From the NCBI GenBank assembly GCA_023436515.1, contig JAEZIV010000168.1, positions 1-6,502 on the forward strand: DNA of 6,502 nt, given 5' to 3'. This document shows positions 1 to 5,318 of this stretch, one piece after another (position 1 is the first letter of the stretch; the number at the start of each line of letters is the position of its first letter). Source of the stretch: Bacillota bacterium (GTDB lineage Bacteria > Bacillota > Clostridia > Acetivibrionales > DSM-1351). Below the pieces are notes generated by a model. That model ran no database searches, was not told where the DNA came from, and worked only from the letters and a program-made list of their open reading frames with translations. A program made the translations under genes and the position numbers.

Positions 1-151
1 TGATAATAAAATATCTATAGACCAGAGAAATTCTCTTCCATTAATTGCAATAAATAAGGAGATTATTTGGATTATAGGAAATAAAACAAGTGATAATTAT
101 AAAGTAACTGATAATACTAAATCTGTATTAAAAATTTCTTATTATGACTGA
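1..151 (+). CDS. tilS: tRNA(Ile)-lysidine synthetase, C-terminal end (partial)
   Basis: Only the last 49 codons are present, read from base 2 to the TGA at 149-151; the gene begins upstream of the window. TilS uses ATP and lysine to convert C34 of the tRNA-Ile with CAU anticodon to lysidine, so that it reads AUA and is charged with isoleucine. The fragment contains a pattern typical of the TilS C-terminal domain: a Ser-Leu-Pro-Leu stretch, then IIWIIGNKTSDNYKV (about residues 21-35 of the fragment), then TDNTKSVLKI just before the end. The catalytic N-terminal PP-loop is not visible here. The order tilS-hpt-ftsH is a standard Firmicutes arrangement and supports the call. hpt begins 71 bases after the stop with no terminator between, so the two are probably co-transcribed. 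The identification rests on the C-terminal pattern plus context. Confidence 0.85.
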   Translation, partial: DNKISIDQRNSLPLIAINKEIIWIIGNKTSDNYKVTDNTKSVLKISYYD

Positions 152-222
152 TGTCCTGATAGATATAGAATTTGATCAGCTAAATATATAGAATGTTAAC
201 TTAACAAGGGGGATAAGTTTTA

Positions 223-759
223 ATGGATGTAATTGAACATGTTTTAATTTCAAAGGAGGAGCTGGATAAGCAGGTAGAGGACTTGGGAAACCGGATATCC
301 AAGGACTATGAAGGGAAGGAACTGGTCATAATTGGTGTATTAAAGGGAGGGTTTATCTTCCTTGCCGATCTTGCAAGAAAGGTAAGCATACCTGTTGATC
401 TTGACTTTATTTCGGTATCCAGCTATGGGGACTCATCAAAATCCTCCGGTGTTGTAAAGATTATCAAGGACGTTGACATAAATATTTCCGGTAAGCATGT
501 ATTAATTGTCGAGGATATCATAGATACAGGTCTTACCTTGAATCATTTAGTAGAGCTGCTTAAGACTAGAGGTCCTTTAAGTGTGGAGATATGCGCTGCC
601 CTTGATAAGCCATCCAGAAGAAAGGCCGAAGTATATGTAAAGTATAAGGGGATCGAAATACCGGATGAATTCGTTGTAGGTTATGGCTTGGATTATGCAG
701 GGAAATATAGAAATATCCCAGAGGTATGTGTTCTGAAAAAGTCCATTTACCAGAAATAA
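223..759 (+). CDS. hpt: hypoxanthine (guanine) phosphoribosyltransferase
   Basis: A cytoplasmic purine-salvage enzyme that transfers phosphoribose from PRPP to hypoxanthine or guanine, giving IMP or GMP. The 178-residue length is normal for bacterial Hpt. Visible motifs, in order: GVLKGG (38-43), the first PRPP-loop region; SYGD (67-70) in the flexible active-site loop; the PRPP signature VLIVEDIIDTGLT (93-105), with the acidic pair E97-D98 and the probable catalytic base D101; K129, which should contact the purine O6; and DEFVVGYGLDY (148-158), the base-binding stretch with F150 and D157. The residue roles come from alignment by eye to the human enzyme. The start is ATG 223, preceded by AAGGGGGA at 206-213. 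The gene sits between tilS and ftsH as in many Firmicutes. No hairpin terminator follows, so read-through into ftsH is possible. Nothing is missing or broken. Confidence 0.97.
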   Translation: MDVIEHVLISKEELDKQVEDLGNRISKDYEGKELVIIGVLKGGFIFLADLARKVSIPVDLDFISVSSYGDSSKSSGVVKIIKDVDINISGKHVLIVEDIIDTGLTLNHLVELLKTRGPLSVEICAALDKPSRRKAEVYVKYKGIEIPDEFVVGYGLDYAGKYRNIPEVCVLKKSIYQK

Positions 760-778
760 TAAAAAAAGTGTTAGGCAA

Positions 779-826
779 TTGACTTTATTGTGTTTTATAT
801 TTCTATATGCTAATATAATATATACT
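779..826 (+). promoter_or_regulatory. possible promoter region for ftsH
   Basis: This very AT-rich stretch contains several sigma-A-like boxes. TTGACT at 779-784 is a good -35, and 17 bases later lies TCTATA (802-807), a weak -10. A perfect TATAAT is at 814-819 and TATACT at 821-826, but neither has a good -35 at the usual distance. I cannot decide which pair is used. A start near 810-835 would give ftsH a leader of roughly 150 bases. Confidence 0.35.
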
Positions 827-967
827 GTACAAAAGCAGGAAAAAAAAGGTTGTATGAGATTTAGTTTGTTTAAAATAAAGGTAGATTGGTATTAAAATAA
901 AATGAAGGAACGTAGGTCAGAGTTTTTTACTAGCCTATGGGCTGGATTTTGATGCCTTGGTTAACAT

Positions 968-978
968 AAGGAGGGAGA
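968..978 (+). promoter_or_regulatory. ribosome binding site that fixes the ftsH TTG start
   Basis: AAGGAGGGAGA lies with its AAGGAGG core at 968-974, seven bases before TTG 982. This near-perfect Shine-Dalgarno supports TTG as the initiation codon, although no ATG is available nearby in frame. Confidence 0.85.
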
Positions 979-981
979 TAT

Positions 982-2856
982 TTGAAATATTTAAAGGGTA
1001 TCAGTTTTTATATTATTATTTTTATAATACTCTTGGTAATAATCACATTTTATGCTTCATCGGATAATCCGCCAAAGATGGATTATTCTACACTGTTAAC
1101 CCAGATAGAAGCAGGTAATGTTAAAAGCATCGGGCTGCAAACCGACACTGCAAGTGTTGAACTCAGAAAGCCATTGAATGACAAAAGTAAGGTTACAAAA
1201 TATGTAGTCACTGTTCCCCCTGATGTTACTTCAGCGTCTGAAAGGTTTACAGAGGCATATGTAGACAAGAAGCTTATTGATAAATACACTGTAACAACTC
1301 CGCCACAGGCTCCCTGGTGGGTATCAATTCTGCCCACAATCGGATTTGTTATTATACTTATATTGATATGGTTCTTCTTTATACAGCAGTCCCAGGGCGG
1401 AGGCGGAGGAAACAGAGTAATGTCCTTCGGCAAGAGTCGTGCAAAGATGACGGTTGATGACAAAAAGAAGATTACTTTTGATAATGTTGCAGGGGCTGAT
1501 GAGGAAAAGGAAGAGCTGGCAGAAATAGTAGAGTTCCTTAAAGCTCCAAAGAAGTTTGTGGAATTAGGTGCAAGAATTCCTAAGGGTGTTCTCCTGGTAG
1601 GACCTCCAGGTACAGGTAAAACCTTACTCGCAAAAGCCGTATCCGGTGAAGCCGGAGTTCCCTTCTTCAGTATAAGCGGTTCCGACTTTGTAGAAATGTT
1701 CGTAGGTGTCGGTGCATCTCGTGTACGTGACCTATTTGAGCAGGCAAAGAAAAATGCACCCTGTATCGTATTTATTGATGAAATAGATGCTGTGGGAAGA
1801 CACAGAGGAGCAGGCCTTGGTGGCGGACATGATGAAAGAGAACAGACTCTTAATCAGCTGCTGGTAGAAATGGACGGTTTCGGAATAAATGAGGGTGTTA
1901 TCATATTGGCTGCAACTAACAGGCCTGACATTCTTGACCCTGCCCTTTTAAGACCGGGACGTTTTGATAGAAGAGTTGTTGTGGGACTTCCTGATATAAA
2001 GGGAAGAGAGCAGATACTCAAGGTACACTCCAGAGGAAAGCCTCTGGGTGAAGACGTAAAGCTGGATGAGCTTGCAAGGATCACACCCGGATTTACAGGT
2101 GCCGATCTGGAAAATCTTCTAAATGAAGCAGCCTTGCTTGCAGCAAGAGCAAATAAAAAGAAGATTGGTAATGAAGAGATTAAAGAAGCTGCCTTTAAGG
2201 TAATGATGGGACCTGAAAAGAAGAGCCGCGTGATGAGTGAAAGAGACAAAAAGGTTACTGCCTTCCATGAGGCCGGTCATGCAATAGCTATTAAGCTTGT
2301 TTCCACTAGTCAAAAGGTAGACAGGGTTTCCATTATACCTGCAGGAATGGCAGGGGGATATACTGCCAGCAGGCCTCAGGAGGATAAGAGCTATCATACC
2401 AAGTCTCAGTTGATTGAAGAAATCATTATTGCTCTTGGTGGTAGAGCAGCTGAGCAGATCATATTAAATGAAGTAAGTACAGGTGCCTCCAGTGACTTGA
2501 AGAAGGTAAATCAAATTGCCAAGAATATGGTTACCAAGTATGGTATGAGTGAAAAGCTTGGAAATATGATTTTCGGGAATGAAAATGACGAAGTCTTTAT
2601 TGGAAGAGACCTGGCTCACTCAAGAGATTACAGCGATGAAATAGCTGCCATAATCGATAAGGAAGTTAAGAGTATTATTGATAATGCGTATGATAAGACA
2701 ATAAAGCTATTAACGGAAAACATAGATAAACTAAATAAATTGGCTGAAGTGCTTCTTGATAAGGAGAAGGTGGAAGGTCCGGAATTTGAAGCAATTTTTG
2801 ACGGAACAGCAGTATTGGAGGAGGGGACAGCTCCCATTCCTCAATTAGAAGGCTAA
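982..2856 (+). CDS. ftsH: ATP-dependent zinc metalloprotease FtsH
   Basis: A membrane-anchored AAA+ protease that forms hexamers and degrades misfolded membrane proteins and short-lived regulators on the cytoplasmic side. The 624 residues are a normal length. Domains: first membrane helix about 7-25; small extracytoplasmic domain about 28-110; second membrane helix about 113-134; a GGGGGN linker (139-144); then the AAA+ module. Its motifs are Walker A GPPGTGKT (207-214), pore loop MFVGVG (239-244), Walker B VFIDEIDA (263-270), and second region of homology [10 protein letters not shown]...RPGRFDR (311-330) with arginine fingers R324 and R327. The M41 protease domain carries HEAGH (429-433) and the third zinc ligand D505 in the TGASSD motif. 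All catalytic residues are intact. The start is TTG 982, set by an excellent ribosome binding site. The gene follows hpt after 222 bases and ends at an intrinsic terminator. The segment after HEAGH ([11 protein letters not shown]) differs slightly from the commoner PRG...GGYT form. Confidence 0.98.
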   Translation: MKYLKGISFYIIIFIILLVIITFYASSDNPPKMDYSTLLTQIEAGNVKSIGLQTDTASVELRKPLNDKSKVTKYVVTVPPDVTSASERFTEAYVDKKLIDKYTVTTPPQAPWWVSILPTIGFVIILILIWFFFIQQSQGGGGGNRVMSFGKSRAKMTVDDKKKITFDNVAGADEEKEELAEIVEFLKAPKKFVELGARIPKGVLLVGPPGTGKTLLAKAVSGEAGVPFFSISGSDFVEMFVGVGASRVRDLFEQAKKNAPCIVFIDEIDAVGRHRGAGLGGGHDEREQTLNQLLVEMDGFGINEGVIILAATNRPDILDPALLRPGRFDRRVVVGLPDIKGREQILKVHSRGKPLGEDVKLDELARITPGFTGADLENLLNEAALLAARANKKKIGNEEIKEAAFKVMMGPEKKSRVMSERDKKVTAFHEAGHAIAIKLVSTSQKVDRVSIIPAGMAGGYTASRPQEDKSYHTKSQLIEEIIIALGGRAAEQIILNEVSTGASSDLKKVNQIAKNMVTKYGMSEKLGNMIFGNENDEVFIGRDLAHSRDYSDEIAAIIDKEVKSIIDNAYDKTIKLLTENIDKLNKLAEVLLDKEKVEGPEFEAIFDGTAVLEEGTAPIPQLEG

Positions 2857-2865
2857 GTATTAAAT

Positions 2866-2896
2866 AGGGGTTTATCCACATGGGTAAGCCCTTTTT
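2866..2896 (+). terminator. intrinsic terminator after ftsH
   Basis: Bases 2866-2877 pair with 2882-2893 as a continuous 12-bp stem, using three G-T wobbles, around the loop ACAT. A T-run at 2892-2896 completes it. It lies 10 bases after the ftsH stop codon and should end the hpt-ftsH transcript. Confidence 0.9.
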
Positions 2897-2938
2897 AATG
2901 CTCCAAGCATGAACGCAATTATTATGGTTTATTGAATT

Positions 2939-2944
2939 GGGAGG
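2939..2944 (+). promoter_or_regulatory. ribosome binding site that decides the thioesterase start
   Basis: GGGAGG is placed 10 bases before ATG 2955. An in-frame TTG at 2937 would overlap this site, so ATG 2955 is the better start and the protein has 128 residues rather than 134. Confidence 0.8.
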
Positions 2945-2954
2945 TATATATTTT

Positions 2955-3341
2955 ATGGAATTTACAGTAGGATTATCAGGTGAGGCAACAACAGCGGTGA
3001 ATGACAATAATACCGCAGAAGCTTTAGGTAGCGGAGATCTAAAGGTTTTTGCAACTCCTGCCATGGTTGCTCTAATGGAAAAGGCTGCAACTAATGCAAT
3101 TAAGGCTGTTATGCCCTCCGAGAGCACGTCAGTAGGGACTATGATAAATGTAAGACATGTGGCCGCCACGCCTGTGGGAATGAAGGTTACAGCTGTTGCC
3201 AAGCTCGTTGAAGTAGATGGGAAGCGCTTGGTATTTGATATTGAAGCCAGGGACGAGAGGGAAATAATCGGTGAGGGCAGACATGAGAGATTTGTTGTAA
3301 ATGCCATTAGGTTTATGGACAGAACTGGCAATAAACTGTAA
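2955..3341 (+). CDS. hot-dog fold acyl-CoA thioesterase, FlK-like family
   Basis: A small soluble protein of 128 residues, expected to be a dimeric hot-dog thioesterase that hydrolyses an acyl-CoA; the true substrate is unknown. The family is that of the fluoroacetyl-CoA thioesterase FlK of Streptomyces cattleya. Compared from memory with FlK at a constant offset of 8, the catalytic positions are conserved: T34 in VFATP (FlK T42), E42 in ALMEKA (E50), H68 in VRHVAATP (H76), G61 (G69) and R112 in GRHER (R120). The two lid phenylalanines of FlK (F33, F36) fall on G25 and D28, so specificity for fluoroacetate is not expected. ATG 2955 is chosen for its ribosome binding site. The gene follows the ftsH terminator. 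No clear promoter is visible in the 58-base gap (only an isolated TATTAT at 2920-2925), and no terminator precedes the S-box promoter downstream. Family call is firm; physiological role is open. Confidence 0.85.
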   Translation: MEFTVGLSGEATTAVNDNNTAEALGSGDLKVFATPAMVALMEKAATNAIKAVMPSESTSVGTMINVRHVAATPVGMKVTAVAKLVEVDGKRLVFDIEARDEREIIGEGRHERFVVNAIRFMDRTGNKL

Positions 3342-3348
3342 TATAGTA

Positions 3349-3377
3349 TTGACGACTCCGTGTTTTTATGGTTAAAT
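3349..3377 (+). promoter_or_regulatory. sigma-A-type promoter of the SAM riboswitch-metK unit
   Basis: TTGACG (3349-3354) and TTAAAT (3372-3377) are separated by 17 bases. Transcription would begin near 3384, about 16 bases before the riboswitch aptamer, which is the expected layout. The -10 matches four of six consensus bases. The -35 box begins 8 bases after the thioesterase stop codon. Confidence 0.7.
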
Positions 3378-3399
3378 TATCACAAAGTCAATATTTTAT

Positions 3400-3501
3400 C
3401 CTTATCAAGAGAGGTGGAGGGAATGGGCCCTATGAAACCCGGCAACCAGCATATAATGTGTACGGTGCCAATTCCTGCAGGCAGCTGCCTGAAAGATGAG
3501 G
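3400..3501 (+). ncRNA. SAM-I (S-box) riboswitch aptamer
   Basis: The conserved S-box core is easy to read: AAGAGAGGTGGAGGGAATGG with its kink-turn, then CCCTATGAAACCCGGCAACC, then GGTGCCAATTCC, and GAAAGATGAG at the 3' side. P1 is a 7-bp helix: CCTTATC (3400-3406) with GATGAGG (3495-3501). P3 uses CCCGGCAACC against GGTGCC. P4 is CAGGC/GCCTG around AGCT. The aptamer binds S-adenosylmethionine. Binding stabilises P1 and favours the terminator downstream, which lowers expression of metK, the SAM synthetase gene, so this is product feedback. Confidence 0.97.
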
Positions 3502-3529
3502 GGTGATCACTATAGAAGAATTAGATGAG

Positions 3530-3554
3530 AAACCTCAGCAAAGAGGTTTTTTTT
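3530..3554 (+). terminator. riboswitch expression-platform terminator
   Basis: AAACCTC (3530-3536) pairs with GAGGTTT (3543-3549) around a six-base loop, with eight T residues at 3547-3554. The 5' arm can pair instead with the 3' strand of aptamer helix P1: CCTCA (3533-3537) with TGAGG (3497-3501). That gives the classic choice between antiterminator (low SAM, metK on) and terminator (high SAM, metK off). Confidence 0.93.
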
Positions 3555-3648
3555 ATTGTTAAAAACAAGGTATTGATTAATGCCGTATAAGACTTCGAAA
3601 GGGATAAAAACTGACCTCATGATAAATATTAAAGTGGAGGTATATTAA

Positions 3649-4839
3649 ATGACTAAAAGACTTTTTACATCCGAATCAGTAACTGAAGGACATCCGGATA
3701 AAATCTGTGATCAGATCTCTGATGCGGTACTGGATGCAATTTATGAACAGGATCCACAGGCCAGAGTAGCTTGTGAAACTGCTGTAACAACCGGTATGGT
3801 GCTGGTTATGGGAGAGATATCAACACAATGCTACGTTGATATTCCAAAGGTTGTGAGGAACACAATAAAGGAAATTGGGTATGACAGAGCAAAATATGGC
3901 TTCGATAGTGAGACCTGTGCGGTGCTTACTTCAATTGATGAGCAGTCAGCTGATATTGCCATGGGAGTTGATAAGGCTCTTGAGGCCAAGACAGGAGAAA
4001 TGAGCGAAGCACAGATACAGGCCATTGGAGCAGGAGACCAGGGAATGATGTTTGGCTATGCTTGTGATGAAACTCCGGAGCTCATGCCGATGCCTATAAC
4101 TCTTGCTCACAAGCTGTCAAAAAAGCTAAGTGAAGTAAGAAAGAACGGAACACTTGATTACCTCCGACCAGACGGGAAATCACAGGTTACTGTAGAGTAT
4201 GACGGAGACAAGCCGGTAAGAGTTGACACTATAGTAATATCAACTCAGCATGGTCCGGATGTCAGCCATGAAACGATTGAAAGAGATATTCACGAATTTG
4301 TAATCAAGCCGGTTATACCTGCCGAACTGCTGGATGCCTCTACAAAGTACTTTATTAATCCAACAGGAAGATTTGTTGTAGGTGGACCTCAGGGTGACTC
4401 GGGACTTACAGGCAGGAAGATAATTGTTGACACCTATGGGGGATATGCAAGACATGGAGGTGGAGCCTTCTCAGGTAAGGACCCCACAAAGGTTGACCGT
4501 TCAGCCGCCTATGCTGCCAGATACGTTGCAAAGAATATAGTTGCAGCCGGTATCGCAAGAAAATGTGAGGTTCAGCTTGCATATGCAATTGGCGTTGCCA
4601 AGCCTGTATCTGTACTGGTTGATACCTTTGGTACCTCCGTAATTCCGGAAGAAAGGATTTCAGAGCTTGTCATCAAGCATTTTGACTTAAGACCTGCCGG
4701 AATAATAAAGGCCTTGGACTTAAGGAGACCTATATTTAAAAAGACTGCTGCATACGGACACTTCGGAAGAAACGATGCTGATTTTACATGGGAAAAAACA
4801 GATGTTGCTGATATTTTGAAAAAAGAGGCCGGGCTGTAA
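3649..4839 (+). CDS. metK: S-adenosylmethionine synthetase
   Basis: The cytoplasmic enzyme that makes S-adenosylmethionine from methionine and ATP, releasing phosphate and pyrophosphate; it needs Mg2+ and K+. The 396-residue length is typical. Signatures: SVTEGHPDK (10-18) with the active-site His15 and Asp17; the ATP-binding motif [12 protein letters not shown] (127-138); the loop [20 protein letters not shown] (237-256); the P-loop-like motif [12 protein letters not shown] (270-281); and the C-terminal DLRRPIF...AAYGHFGR region (357-374). The start is ATG 3649, eight bases after GGAGG (3636-3640). Expression is controlled by the SAM-I riboswitch, whose terminator ends 94 bases upstream. No gene lies between riboswitch and metK. 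A long hairpin follows the stop codon. Nothing is truncated or odd. Confidence 0.99.
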   Translation: MTKRLFTSESVTEGHPDKICDQISDAVLDAIYEQDPQARVACETAVTTGMVLVMGEISTQCYVDIPKVVRNTIKEIGYDRAKYGFDSETCAVLTSIDEQSADIAMGVDKALEAKTGEMSEAQIQAIGAGDQGMMFGYACDETPELMPMPITLAHKLSKKLSEVRKNGTLDYLRPDGKSQVTVEYDGDKPVRVDTIVISTQHGPDVSHETIERDIHEFVIKPVIPAELLDASTKYFINPTGRFVVGGPQGDSGLTGRKIIVDTYGGYARHGGGAFSGKDPTKVDRSAAYAARYVAKNIVAAGIARKCEVQLAYAIGVAKPVSVLVDTFGTSVIPEERISELVIKHFDLRPAGIIKALDLRRPIFKKTAAYGHFGRNDADFTWEKTDVADILKKEAGL

Positions 4840-4864
4840 CAACGGTCAGCTGCTTAACCCTTTG

Positions 4865-4927
4865 TATAAGTAAAGAGAGAGCACGGCATGGGTTTATATG
4901 GCCAATTGCCGGTGCTCTCTACTTATA
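4865..4927. repeat. 20-bp imperfect inverted repeat after metK, no T-tract
   Basis: Arms 4865-4888 and 4907-4927 pair over 20 bp in three blocks: TATAAGT with ACTTATA, AGAGAGCA with TGCTCTCT, and CGGCA with TGCCG. A four-base bulge (4872-4875) and a one-base bulge (4912) interrupt it, and the loop is 18 bases. It begins 25 bases after the metK stop, where a terminator is expected, yet no T-run follows on either strand. It may be a non-canonical terminator, an mRNA-protecting 3' hairpin, or a remnant of a small repeat element. Confidence 0.7.
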
Positions 4928-5064
4928 TTGTCATAGTCCATTTGTAGGTTTTAGACCCACTTTGGGCAGTTGTACGTGAAGCTATAAAAGAAATAAATAG
5001 CAAAAATATTATTCATAAGGATTACATATAATATTTTAAGTGGCATTAAATGCTGGTTTCACAT
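4928..5064. other. intergenic, no firm gene
   Basis: This AT-rich stretch contains no ORF with both a start codon and a ribosome binding site. An open reading stretch without a start codon (4948-5028, stop TAA 5029-5031) looks mildly protein-like but may be chance. An isolated TATAAT at 5027-5032 has no convincing -35. Confidence 0.4.
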
Positions 5065-5094
5065 TTGACATACTGGTGGAACTTATAGTACATT
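5065..5094 (+). promoter_or_regulatory. candidate promoter of the 34-codon unit
   Basis: A perfect TTGACA -35 box is at 5065-5070. With an 18-base spacer the -10 would be TACATT (5089-5094), four of six matches. A perfect TATAAT at 5094-5099 is 23 bases away, too far for normal use. Transcription would start around 5100. Confidence 0.5.
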
Positions 5095-5126
5095 ATAATA
5101 AAAAAGTTCAAGGGGGGGAAGATAGA

Positions 5127-5231
5127 ATGGAAGATAATCCTGAGGATACATGCTATTGTAGTAAAATGTTTCATCGGAGGTTACTTATCAAGAGGACAAA
5201 TAATAAAATAAACTATTACAGAAGACCCTGA
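5127..5231 (+). CDS. small ORF of 34 codons, unknown function
   Basis: I do not recognise this product. The ORF starts at ATG 5127 behind the G-rich site AGGGGGGGAA (5111-5120), similar in style to the hpt site, and ends at TGA 5229-5231. A longer version from GTG 5040 would start without a ribosome binding site and upstream of the promoter, so I prefer the short one. The peptide has an acidic first part (E2, D3, E6, D7), a Cys-Tyr-Cys pair at 9-11, and a strongly basic second part with K/R at 13, 17, 18, 22, 23, 27, 32 and 33, ending YYRRP. No membrane helix or signal peptide is seen. A promoter-like element lies in front, and the stop codon lies inside the terminator hairpin, so the unit is monocistronic and about 160 bases long. 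It could instead be a small RNA, or a chance ORF inside one. Confidence 0.4.
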   Translation: MEDNPEDTCYCSKMFHRRLLIKRTNNKINYYRRP

Positions 5232-5262
5232 CAGTCCGCTTTGGATTGGTGTGTCTTTTTTT
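5223..5262 (+). terminator. intrinsic terminator of the 34-codon unit
   Basis: The inner stem CAGTCC (5232-5237) pairs with GGATTG (5243-5248) over a five-base loop. Outer pairs AGAC (5223-5226) and GTCT (5253-5256) close it across an internal loop, and seven T residues follow at 5256-5262. The hairpin overlaps the end of the small ORF. It also isolates the downstream membrane protein gene, which must then have its own promoter; I could not identify one in 5263-5304. Confidence 0.7.
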
Positions 5263-5304
5263 ATTATGAATTGTGGGAATTTAACTCTTATAAGTAAATA
5301 AAAT

Positions 5305-5310
5305 GGAGGA
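5305..5310 (+). promoter_or_regulatory. ribosome binding site that decides the CNNM-gene TTG start
   Basis: GGAGGA lies eight bases before TTG 5319. The ATG at 5303 is in another frame and hits stops early, so TTG is the sensible start for the downstream gene. Confidence 0.8.
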
Positions 5311-5318
5311 TGGAATAA

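Noticed and set aside
566..778. Antisense open frame at the 3' part of hpt
   Set aside because: Lies opposite a firmly identified gene and has no supporting signals.
902..952. Upstream ORF of 16 codons in the ftsH leader
   Set aside because: No ribosome binding site at the right distance; the nearest AAAGG is about 20 bases upstream. Probably chance.
1083..1463. Antisense open frame inside ftsH
   Set aside because: Shadow of the ftsH coding frame on the other strand; no start signal and low-complexity composition. The same applies to the antisense frames at 1854-2249 and 2119-2397.
2937..2954. TTG 2937 as thioesterase start
   Set aside because: The codon overlaps the GGGAGG ribosome binding site that serves ATG 2955.
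2675..3331. Long antisense open frame (218 codons) opposite the ftsH end and the thioesterase gene
   Set aside because: It crosses the ftsH terminator and two firmly identified genes, has no ribosome binding site at its start, and its translation resembles no protein I know.
3573..3591. Second promoter between the riboswitch and metK (TTGATT ... TATAAG)
   Set aside because: TTGATT at 3573 and TATAAG at 3586 are only 7 bases apart, and no other pair has proper spacing.
5040..5126. N-terminal extension of the 34-codon ORF from GTG 5040
   Set aside because: No ribosome binding site, and the GTG lies upstream of the TTGACA promoter, while ATG 5127 has a G-rich ribosome binding site.
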